Shown here: positions 15,958 to 22,863 of the stretch, in pieces | How positions within the stretch are numbered: the first letter of the stretch is position 1 | Layout: every line of letters starts with the position of its first letter | Origin: Zavarzinia sp. | GTDB taxonomy: Bacteria; Pseudomonadota; Alphaproteobacteria; Zavarziniales; Zavarziniaceae | Direction of reading: 5' to 3' | DNA: 33,231 nt | Assembly (NCBI GenBank): GCA_025869435.1 | Contig: JAOZVS010000140.1 | Span: forward strand, 1 to 33,231 | Position numbers and translations under genes: made by a program | The notes under the pieces: model-generated | Seen by the model: the letters and a program-made list of their open reading frames with translations, nothing else | Told to the model about the DNA's origin: nothing | The model's database searches: none

Positions 15958-17493
15958 TCAGACGGGGTTTGTCGCTTTCTGGGCCTGCCATTCCTCCCAC
16001 AGCTTCTGGTCGGGCGAGCCTTCGTAATCGAAGTTGTCCGTGCCGAAGTTGAGGTGGTACCAGGCGAGGACATCCTTGACCTCGGCGCCGCCGCAATTGC
16101 CCTGATAGATCTGGTGCACGGGCAGCCACGACTGGATGTATTTCTCGGGCTCGTTCTGGAAGATGTCCTTGCAGCCATCCGAGCAGAAGTGATAGCGCTC
16201 GCCCTTGTAGTCGGCCGAGCGGAAACAGATCGTGGTCGGATCGTCCGGCTCGGTGAAGCCCATGGGGATCTGGCAGGTCACGCACAGCTGGGGCAGGGTC
16301 GGGTTGTAGAAGCGCTTGCCCTCGGCCTGCATCTCGGTCCAGCACTCGAAGCGCGGCCGGTAGTATTTGTCGAAAGTGTCGGGATATTTCGCCGACAGCC
16401 AGGTCATTTCCTCTTCCGTCGGCATCCAGGTATGGAAGGCCGCCGCGTGGGTGTAGTTGTAGAAGATCGACCAGACTTCGTGGCTGAGCCGGTGCTTCTC
16501 CTTCGAGGCGACCTCGTGGTATTTCGGCTTGCGAATACCGTAACGCGACAGATCCTCGAAGAGGGCATCGCCGGCCTGCTCGAAATACATCTCCCAGGCT
16601 TCGGCCCAGGACATGATGCGCTTGGGCAGCATGTAATCCATCATCATGGAGACAAGGCCCAGCAGGCGATAGCCGCGCCAGAACCACTTGTCGATCCACT
16701 TCTGGATGATCGGAACATTGGCCTCGTCCTGCTCGAGCATGAACTTGATGATCTCGAGGCCGAGGGTCATGTGCCGCGCTTCGTCCGACTGGGCGGAGAA
16801 GCCGAAGGTCACGGTCGCCATGTCGCCGTTGTAAGCGGCACCGGACATGAAGGGCACGAACAGCAGGTTGGTCAGGACGTATTCGAAGCTGAAGGAAATC
16901 GCCGTCAGGAATTCGAACGGCCCGGCCGAGCACGCGTCCTCGAAGAAGGACTTCGGCACCGAGAGGTACCAGACACGATCATGCATGTGGCGCGGATCGT
17001 GCAGCCCGTCGAAGAACTTGTTGTAATGGCTCATCGTGTGGATCTGCGTCTGGGCATGACGCAGTTCGTCGATCGCCTGCATCTGGCAGGCGATGCGCGG
17101 CCCGGCGCCGACGAAATGCCGGCCGACATGGGCATAGCCCCGGTGCGCCGAATATTCGAGCGGCGAGACCCCGGTCAGGAACAGCTTCAGCGCGTTGACA
17201 TAGCGCGCGTCGGTGATGTTCAGGTGGCCGTTGTTCTGGGCGAAGCTCTCGATCACGGCATAGAGCTTGCGCTCCTTCTCCGCCTGGTATTTCCAGTAGG
17301 CGTCCATGGTCAGACGGAACGGGTCTTCCCAGGCGTCCCAGTCGTGGATCTTGATCCCTTCATAGGAGACATAGGGAAACACCTTGTCCATCGGCTGGTA
17401 GGTGGTTTCCCAGCCCAGACCGCGGGTCAGGTGGGCGTAGCGTTCCTTGAGGCTGAGTTTGCGCTGCTTGGGCAGCGGCGGCATCGCGTTCAT
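15958..17493 (-). CDS. dmpN: Phenol hydroxylase large (alpha) subunit, diiron oxygenase
   Basis: The 511-residue catalytic subunit carries both diiron motifs. Ligands are Glu113, Glu143 and His146 (DELRH), Glu204 (FSFEY), Glu238 and His241 (DEARH). The gating threonine four residues after the third Glu is Thr208. The C-terminal part has a YHS-like cysteine cluster (CVTCQIP and YHFCSDGCKDIF), as in DmpN and MmoX relatives. It inserts oxygen into phenol to make catechol. The ATG at 17493 is chosen because GAGGAG lies before it and the length matches DmpN; the frame is open upstream to 17574, but that part overlaps dmpM. Confidence 0.96.
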   Translation of the reverse strand: MNAMPPLPKQRKLSLKERYAHLTRGLGWETTYQPMDKVFPYVSYEGIKIHDWDAWEDPFRLTMDAYWKYQAEKERKLYAVIESFAQNNGHLNITDARYVNALKLFLTGVSPLEYSAHRGYAHVGRHFVGAGPRIACQMQAIDELRHAQTQIHTMSHYNKFFDGLHDPRHMHDRVWYLSVPKSFFEDACSAGPFEFLTAISFSFEYVLTNLLFVPFMSGAAYNGDMATVTFGFSAQSDEARHMTLGLEIIKFMLEQDEANVPIIQKWIDKWFWRGYRLLGLVSMMMDYMLPKRIMSWAEAWEMYFEQAGDALFEDLSRYGIRKPKYHEVASKEKHRLSHEVWSIFYNYTHAAAFHTWMPTEEEMTWLSAKYPDTFDKYYRPRFECWTEMQAEGKRFYNPTLPQLCVTCQIPMGFTEPDDPTTICFRSADYKGERYHFCSDGCKDIFQNEPEKYIQSWLPVHQIYQGNCGGAEVKDVLAWYHLNFGTDNFDYEGSPDQKLWEEWQAQKATNPV

Positions 17494-17506
17494 CGGTTCT
17501 GTCTCC

Positions 17507-17797
17507 TCAGGCTTTGCGTGAGCCGGCGCCCTGCGCCCAGGCGAGAGTGAAACTGTCGTCGTCTTCCTCGACATTGCCGGCGAGGGAAATCAGGGACAGC
17601 TGGAGTTCCTGCAGGTCGTAGCGGCGACCGAAGCGCGCCTCGATCGTCTCGCGACGCAGGCTGAGCCGATCCTCGCAATCGATCTTGGTCAGCGCCGGCA
17701 TCCAGGAGACTTCGGCCGCCGGATTGTCGGCGACGATCGCCTCGACGAGGAGACGTCCCTCGTCGGTGTTCTGCAGCGTGATCGATACTTTGCTCAT
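17507..17797 (-). CDS. dmpM: Phenol hydroxylase effector (regulatory) component P2
   Basis: The 96-residue cofactor-free effector protein matches the MmoB/DmpM family, with VSITLQNTDEGRLLVEAIV at the start and LTKIDCEDRLSLRRETIEA in the middle. It binds the hydroxylase and is needed for efficient turnover. The ATG at 17797 has GAGGAG upstream. The 12 bases CTGAGGAGACAG before it are identical to those before dmpN. It is distinct from the toluene-type effector TmoD at 31754. Confidence 0.93.
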   Translation of the reverse strand: MSKVSITLQNTDEGRLLVEAIVADNPAAEVSWMPALTKIDCEDRLSLRRETIEARFGRRYDLQELQLSLISLAGNVEEDDDSFTLAWAQGAGSRKA

Positions 17798-17807
17798 GCC
17801 TGTCTCC

Positions 17808-18806
17808 TCAGACCGCGAGGCCGATCTTGCGGCAGCGCGCCGCGAGATCCGCCATATGGGTGTCGATAGCGGCCTCGGCCTGCGGCCCCAGGACATCGGT
17901 GGCGATGGGCAGCAGGGCATCCCGCGCGCGCGCCGACCATTGCGCCGCCCAGCCCGACAGATGGCTGGCATTGGCGGCGGATTCCCGGGCGGCGGCACCG
18001 ATCACCGCATCGACCCAGCGCGACGTCTCGTCGAACCAGTCGAGCATGAATTCGGTCAGCGGCGAGAGCGAGGCGCCGCCATGGGCGAGGCCCGCCTCGT
18101 CGAAGCCACGGTAGACCAGGGGGTAGAGCAGCCCGTCCAGGACGAGGTTCTGCGCGACGAAGACTTCGAACCAGTCGGGGGCGACGAAGAGATCCTCCAT
18201 CGCGTGGCGCAGGCCCTGCCAGGAGGCATGGTCGAGCCAGGTCTGCTTGGCCGCCGACAGGCTGGCGCCGGTGCCGCCATCCATCAGCAGGCCGATGCGG
18301 CTGATCACCTGGGCGATGCCGAGACGGTCCATGGTCGCGAACATCGCCGCCTCGGTGATGGCGGAGCCAAAGCCGATATCCGTGATGTTGCAATTGTTCA
18401 TGTTCGCGCCCCACTCGTAGTGGCGGAGCGGCAGCAGATAGTGATGCACGGACTGGAGCCATTCGGGCGAGATGCCCGCGACATGGCCCCGGCGCTCGGC
18501 GTAGGCGAAGGCTTTCTCCGTCGCCTCCATCATGCGCGAGCGGGTGATCGTGTAGGTGCCGTAGTAGAACTGCCTGGGATCGCGCAGGACATGCCAATCC
18601 TCGAGCACGATCGCGGTGCGCCGCGCGTCGAACAGCTCGAGTTCGGGCGCCCAGGTCGGGCGATAGTGGAATTCACCGGTCGCCTGCAGGTCGAACATCG
18701 ACTCGTCGTAGCGCGACGCGGGCTTGTCCGCCCCGATGCGCCGCGCGACATTGGCATAGGTCTGCCGGCGCGGCTGTATGGTGGCGGTCTTGATTTCGAT
18801 GGTCAT
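17808..18806 (-). CDS. dmpL: Phenol hydroxylase beta subunit P1
   Basis: The 332-residue protein belongs to the non-catalytic beta subunits of diiron hydroxylases. Typical features are RYDESMFDLQATGEFHYRPTW, YYGTYTITRSRMMEATEKAF and the NMNNCNITDIGFGSAITEAAMF helix; the DEARH iron motif is absent, as expected. It pairs with DmpN and DmpO. GGAGG precedes the ATG at 18806. It is a remote paralogue of TmoE at 32099-33091. Confidence 0.93.
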   Translation of the reverse strand: MTIEIKTATIQPRRQTYANVARRIGADKPASRYDESMFDLQATGEFHYRPTWAPELELFDARRTAIVLEDWHVLRDPRQFYYGTYTITRSRMMEATEKAFAYAERRGHVAGISPEWLQSVHHYLLPLRHYEWGANMNNCNITDIGFGSAITEAAMFATMDRLGIAQVISRIGLLMDGGTGASLSAAKQTWLDHASWQGLRHAMEDLFVAPDWFEVFVAQNLVLDGLLYPLVYRGFDEAGLAHGGASLSPLTEFMLDWFDETSRWVDAVIGAAARESAANASHLSGWAAQWSARARDALLPIATDVLGPQAEAAIDTHMADLAARCRKIGLAV

Positions 18807-18836
18807 GGGCCGTGGTCCTCCGGATCTGATCGCGGG

Positions 18837-19073
18837 TCATTGCCTGCTGGAAAGCGCGGCGAAGGCCCCGGCGGCCTCGTCCGCGATCTCCAGCACGGCG
18901 TGCTGGGCGCTTCTGAATTCGAACAGCGCATCGATCGGCATGATCATCTCGACCATCAGATCGGGATCGCCGAGCGTGAACTCGAACAGGACGAAAGGCG
19001 CCTTGACGGCCGTCACGCGTATCCAGCGGGCGTCCAGATCAATCGAGAGTGCTTCAGCTTCTGCCGTAGCCAT
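18837..19073 (-). CDS. dmpK: Phenol hydroxylase assembly protein P0
   Basis: The 78-residue protein matches the DmpK family, with WIRVTAVKAPFVLFEFTLGDPDLMVEMIMP. DmpK is not needed for catalysis but helps put iron into the hydroxylase. It is the first gene of the 15-gene minus operon. The leader runs about 54 bases from the predicted sigma-54 start near 19127. The ATG at 19073 is preferred over an upstream start at 19190, which would place the promoter inside the gene. Confidence 0.88.
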   Translation of the reverse strand: MATAEAEALSIDLDARWIRVTAVKAPFVLFEFTLGDPDLMVEMIMPIDALFEFRSAQHAVLEIADEAAGAFAALSSRQ

Positions 19074-19137
19074 TGGCGCTTCACGTCCCTGTGATTGTTG
19101 TCTTTTTGGGCGTTGTTCGCCGCCCTGTCCCAAATCT

Positions 19138-19155
19138 TGCAAGCACCATGCCAAG
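19138..19155 (-). promoter_or_regulatory. Sigma-54 promoter of the phenol (dmp) operon
   Basis: The minus strand reads TTGGCATGGTGCTTGCA, close to the sigma-54 consensus TGGCAC-N5-TTGCW. GG at 19152-19151 and GC at 19140-19139 are separated by exactly ten bases. Transcription would start near 19127. Known dmp operons use a sigma-54 promoter driven by DmpR, so position and function agree. Confidence 0.82.
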
Positions 19156-19282
19156 CACGGGCGGAGCGTCGTTTGTGGAACCTTGTGCATCGCACACAGA
19201 TATTGCGCACGCGCACTTCTCCGCTTTCCCTACGTTCCTGGCCTTTCCGCCCCCTGGCCGCCGCTGCGTCGCAGCAATTCTC

Positions 19283-19298
19283 CGCATGAATTGATGCA
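19283..19298. promoter_or_regulatory. Candidate upstream activator site for the dmp promoter
   Basis: CGCATGAATTGATGCA is an imperfect palindrome (GCAT..ATGC around AATT). It resembles the XylR/DmpR site TTGATCAATTGATCAA (10 of 16 by eye) and sits about 157-171 bases upstream of the predicted start. Its core CATGAATYGATS recurs before tmoA at 29207. In the rest of 19074-19466 I see only the promoter and the hairpins listed separately. Confidence 0.5.
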
Positions 19299-19351
19299 GG
19301 AGGCTCGACGAAATGATGAAGCGGGGGCCTTTGGCTTCGATCATTTGCGAC

Positions 19352-19392
19352 AACAAAAAAAGGGCAACGCGTCTGAGTGATCGCGTTGCCCT
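19352..19392 (-). terminator. Rho-independent terminator of the YCF48-RND-DUF1302-DUF1329 operon
   Basis: On the minus strand AGGGCAACGCG (19392-19382) and CGCGTTGCCCT (19371-19361) form a perfect 11-base stem with a ten-base loop, followed directly by a run of T. It ends the envelope operon and insulates the dmp promoter just downstream. A weaker CCTGGG/CCCAGG hairpin lies at 19400-19417. Confidence 0.88.
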
Positions 19393-19434
19393 CAAGTGAC
19401 CTGGGGGGGGACCCAGGCGGGGAAGAGCTGGTGA

Positions 19435-19464
19435 GTTTCGCCGCCCGTCAAAGGGCGGCGAAAC
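19435..19464 (-). terminator. Hairpin directly after the DUF1329 stop
   Basis: GTTTCGCCGCCC (19435-19446) and GGGCGGCGAAAC (19453-19464) make a perfect 12-base stem with a six-base loop, two bases beyond the stop codon. It lacks a T-run, so it may protect the 3' end while the real stop is the terminator at 19352-19392. Confidence 0.65.
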
Positions 19465-19466
19465 AA

Positions 19467-20876
19467 TTACTTGTAGTCGCGCAGCTGGTCGATATCGAAC
19501 AGGCTGGGGGTCGGGTTGGTGTCGAGATCCTGCCAGCGGGATTGCATCTCGAGCCAGGAGACGCGCTTGGAGATGACGTTCCACAGGGCGACCTGGCGCC
19601 ATTGGGCCTGGCCGGTCTGGGGGGTCCAGTCGCGGCTGTCGTACCAGACACGCATCAGATTACCACGGGCGTCGAAGAACTCGTTGGCGACCGGATAATA
19701 GAACTCCTTGTCGAGGTAGATCCGGCGCTTGGAGTAGATGTACTTGCCGGTCTTGTCGGAGATCTCGAGGATGATCACCGGACGCAGCTCGAGCTCGACG
19801 GTATCGACCGCGCAGGAGCCGGCGCGGGTCGCCGCCTGGTAGAAGTGACCGGTCTGGGGGAAGCCCAGGGTCCAGCTTTCGCCGACGATCTTGTAGTCGA
19901 ACTTGCTGAGATCGGTCTTCACCCAATAGGCACGCCAGTCGTCCCAGATCAGCTCGAGGCCGGCCGCCAGCGGATCCTGACCGTCGGTCGCCGAGAGGAT
20001 GCGGGTGCGCTTCAGGGTCGGCACGAAGACCTTGAAGTCGTCTTCCTTCTTCGCGTCGGCGAAGCGTTTGCGCACGCCCGACAGGCCACGCACGTCACGG
20101 GGATCGGTGAAGTAGACCGCGCCGCCCTCGACGACGCCGTCCATGCCGCCGATGTCGCCGAAGGGCGCCACGTCCTTGCGGCCGTGCATCTTCTGCCACC
20201 ACAGTTCCGCCTTGTACTGGCGCTCCAGGCTGCTGCTGCTGTTGCAGACATCCATGGTGATCGGGTGGAAGTTCAGGTTGTCGTTGGCGATGCCATGGGC
20301 GACGAAGGACCAGGTCGCCTCGAGACCGTCCTTCGGATTGAGGAAGGGCAAGGCGCCCTGGGTCGACAGGGCGAACTTGCCATCCGGCGTCAGCAGGTTG
20401 CCATCGGGCGTCGCGTTGAAGGCGATACCCTTCGCCTTCGCGTCCTCGGTCTGCTCCAGCGTGCCCTTGGGCATGTAATAGGACGCGGTCGGCACGATCA
20501 CCGCCTGCTTCCAGCCGAACCAGCCGCTGTCCTTGAAGCGTTCCGCCAGCGCCGGAAGGATGAAGTCCTTCAGCCAGGGCGCGTCGACATTGCTCGCGTT
20601 GATGACGGTGCCGGGCTTCAGCTCGGGCGGCAGCTTGGCCTGGGCCAGCAGGCCGGGAGCGTCATAGCCGCGCAAGGCGGCCCAGCGCTTGGCGATGGCA
20701 AGCGCCTCGGGCGAGCCGAGGGCGTCGACGAACTTCGAACGGCCCGCGCCGTCGCCGTTCTGGGCGACGAAGGCTTTCCAGGCGGCGACGCCGTCCTCGG
20801 GGCTGGCCAGGGCGACCTGCGCGCCGCCAAGTGTCAGGGCGGCGATAAGGCCGGCCGCCATGGTTCTGATCTTCAT
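19467..20876 (-). CDS. DUF1329 periplasmic protein, paralogue 2 (envelope operon)
   Basis: The 469-residue DUF1329 protein has a clear Sec signal peptide (MKIRTMAAGLIAALTLGG, cleavage after ALA at residue 24). It shares many blocks with the paralogue at 6660-8042: AKLPPELKPGT, ELWWQKMHGRKDVAPFG, FTDPRDVRGLSGVRKRFA, VPTLKRTRIL, LELRPVIILEISDKTGKYIY, RRIYLDKEFYYP. It follows the DUF1302 barrel by 30 bases with GGGAGG as ribosome site, and is the last gene of the operon. DUF1302 and DUF1329 genes are, from general knowledge, usually neighbours in degraders of steroids, terpenes and aromatics. I infer a periplasmic chaperone or carrier for hydrophobic compounds; the biochemical role is unproven. 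Confidence 0.88.
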   Translation of the reverse strand: MKIRTMAAGLIAALTLGGAQVALASPEDGVAAWKAFVAQNGDGAGRSKFVDALGSPEALAIAKRWAALRGYDAPGLLAQAKLPPELKPGTVINASNVDAPWLKDFILPALAERFKDSGWFGWKQAVIVPTASYYMPKGTLEQTEDAKAKGIAFNATPDGNLLTPDGKFALSTQGALPFLNPKDGLEATWSFVAHGIANDNLNFHPITMDVCNSSSSLERQYKAELWWQKMHGRKDVAPFGDIGGMDGVVEGGAVYFTDPRDVRGLSGVRKRFADAKKEDDFKVFVPTLKRTRILSATDGQDPLAAGLELIWDDWRAYWVKTDLSKFDYKIVGESWTLGFPQTGHFYQAATRAGSCAVDTVELELRPVIILEISDKTGKYIYSKRRIYLDKEFYYPVANEFFDARGNLMRVWYDSRDWTPQTGQAQWRQVALWNVISKRVSWLEMQSRWQDLDTNPTPSLFDIDQLRDYK

Positions 20877-20906
20877 GGATTATCCTCCCGTTGGTGATCT
20901 TTATGG

Positions 20907-22784
20907 TCAGAACTGGTAGGTGAGCGAGAACTCGATCGCATCCGCGTTGTCGTAGAGGCCGAACAGACCCTGCTCGGTCTTGCCCTCATAGTGGATGATC
21001 TCGATACGCGGACGGACGTTGTCGCCGAAGTAGTTGAAGTCGACGCGCTGGCGATAGGCGAAGCCCTCGTTCTGGAAGTCGTAGGCGGCGAGGCCCTCGA
21101 GATAGAGCCTTCCGTCATCCAGCGCCTTCCACCACAGGAACGAGGCATAGGTCTGCACCGGATGGGCCTTGGAGCCGAAAGCCGCGTAGGGCGACTGGAA
21201 CATCAGGTCCTTGCTGTCGTCGGTGATGATGTTGAACAGCTGGAAGCTGGTGAAGATCGAGCTTTCCTGGTTCTTCCAGAACGGCAGCCACAGGAAGTAG
21301 TCGAAGCCGACCATGACCGAGATCTGGTCGCGGAAGGTCACGCTCTCGTCTACCGAGGAGATCAGGGCCGGCGTGCCATAGGCCTCGCCCCCGGTGTTGG
21401 TCTTCACCCGGTAGCGGTTGAACGGCTTGTCGAACTCGTAGGACGCTTCCATGCGGAACACGGGGGCGACGTCCTTCGGGCCGAAGGCGAGTTCCACCAT
21501 GTCGCGGGTGAAGGTCGCGCCGATCAGCTTCTTCCGATATTTGTAGTCGAGATCGAAATTGGCCGTGACCGAGCACAGGGGCGGCAGGATGCCGGTGGCG
21601 CAGCCATAGAGATTGATCGGATAGGCGCCCAGCAATTGCCCGAGCGAGCCGAGCAGCCCCCCGGTCGTCGTCCGCATGGCATCGAGATAGCCGACGCCGG
21701 GGGCATGGACCAGGGTTTCCAGCAACGGCTGGCTGAGCGGAACATTCAGCAGGGCCTGGCTGGAATCATTGGTCGCGCTGCCGACATGCAGCGTGGACTG
21801 CCGCAGCTTGACGATGGGCAATTCCTGCCAGCCGTAATAGGCGTTCAGCGTGCCCTCGCCGTGCAGGGCCTGGAACTTGAAGCGCGCCGCGACGGTCGAA
21901 TCCGTCACGCTGAACTCGCGCGGCGTTACATCGCTCAGGTGGGCCGCGAAATAGGGGATGCCCTTGCCCGACTCTGGGTCGATCAGATAGGGGAAGGGAA
22001 ATCCGTAGAGGCCGCCCGAGGTCGTGTCGCCCGGCGTCGGGTTGTTGATGACGAACTCGTCGTGATGGGTCTCGGGCATGAAGATCAGCTCGAGGCCGGG
22101 CTTGGTCATGCCGATCCATTCGAAGGGCTTGGCGATGCCCAGCTCGTCGAAGTTCAGATCGAGCGCCGCCATCCAGTTGGGGATGCGGATCTCGTCGCTG
22201 TCGCCCAGCACGCCCTTCATGCGCAGGTCCTGCGCGTGAAGCACGTCGAGCAGGCGGATACCATCCGACTGACCCCAGCCGCGCACGAACTTGCCGATCT
22301 TGAGGGCGTAGCGGTTGTAGTCATCGGTGAACTTGACCGCGAATTCGCGGATCATGTCGTCCTCGAAATCATCGAGATAACGGTTCTGGTGATCGACCGT
22401 ATTGCCGAACGGATCGTCGCGGCCCCCACCTTTCCGGTTCAGATGGTAGCCGTACTGCTGGGTGGCATTCTGACTGTAGGGATTCTGGATGCCGCTACCC
22501 ATCAGGTCGCCACCCCAGCTGTCGACCCAGTCGCCACGCAGCCAGAACTTGCCGGTTACCGCGACGTTCTTCGACGGCTTCCAGCTGATGTCCCCTTCGA
22601 CGACATAATTGGCCTGGGCCAGCTTCAGCATTCCGTCGGTGAGATCGGAGTAACCGAAGGCCACGCCCTGCTTGACACGTCCGCCCACGCTGACATCGCC
22701 AAAGTCACCCGCGAAGCCGGCCAGCGCGCCAGCCGCGGCGCCGCCCAGGATCGTCGTGGCCAGCAAGATATTTGCCAGTTTCAT
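20907..22784 (-). CDS. DUF1302 outer-membrane beta-barrel protein, paralogue 1
   Basis: The 625-residue protein starts with a signal peptide (MKLANILLATTILGGAAAGA, cleavage near residue 22). It continues with alternating polar and hydrophobic strands rich in Tyr, Phe, Gly and Asp, and ends in EFSLTYQF. A C-terminal Phe after such a strand is the usual signal for insertion by the BAM machinery. DUF1302 markers visible here are GGRVKQGVAFGYSD, KIGKFVRGWGQSDGIRLLDV, ELIFMPETHHDEFVINNPTPGDTTSGGLYG and DYFLWLPFWKNQESSIFTS. The second DUF1302 protein (26629-28515) carries nearly all of these blocks. A barrel of this size could let hydrophobic substrates through the outer membrane; no transport data are known to me. 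The ATG at 22784 has a G-rich ribosome site. Confidence 0.88.
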   Translation of the reverse strand: MKLANILLATTILGGAAAGALAGFAGDFGDVSVGGRVKQGVAFGYSDLTDGMLKLAQANYVVEGDISWKPSKNVAVTGKFWLRGDWVDSWGGDLMGSGIQNPYSQNATQQYGYHLNRKGGGRDDPFGNTVDHQNRYLDDFEDDMIREFAVKFTDDYNRYALKIGKFVRGWGQSDGIRLLDVLHAQDLRMKGVLGDSDEIRIPNWMAALDLNFDELGIAKPFEWIGMTKPGLELIFMPETHHDEFVINNPTPGDTTSGGLYGFPFPYLIDPESGKGIPYFAAHLSDVTPREFSVTDSTVAARFKFQALHGEGTLNAYYGWQELPIVKLRQSTLHVGSATNDSSQALLNVPLSQPLLETLVHAPGVGYLDAMRTTTGGLLGSLGQLLGAYPINLYGCATGILPPLCSVTANFDLDYKYRKKLIGATFTRDMVELAFGPKDVAPVFRMEASYEFDKPFNRYRVKTNTGGEAYGTPALISSVDESVTFRDQISVMVGFDYFLWLPFWKNQESSIFTSFQLFNIITDDSKDLMFQSPYAAFGSKAHPVQTYASFLWWKALDDGRLYLEGLAAYDFQNEGFAYRQRVDFNYFGDNVRPRIEIIHYEGKTEQGLFGLYDNADAIEFSLTYQF

Positions 22785-22863
22785 ATCAGTCCCCCTGCCC
22801 TTGCGACGGCACGCGGCCGCGCTCCTCCCGATTGCATTCGTGTTTGTTCTGGTCTTGCCATCG

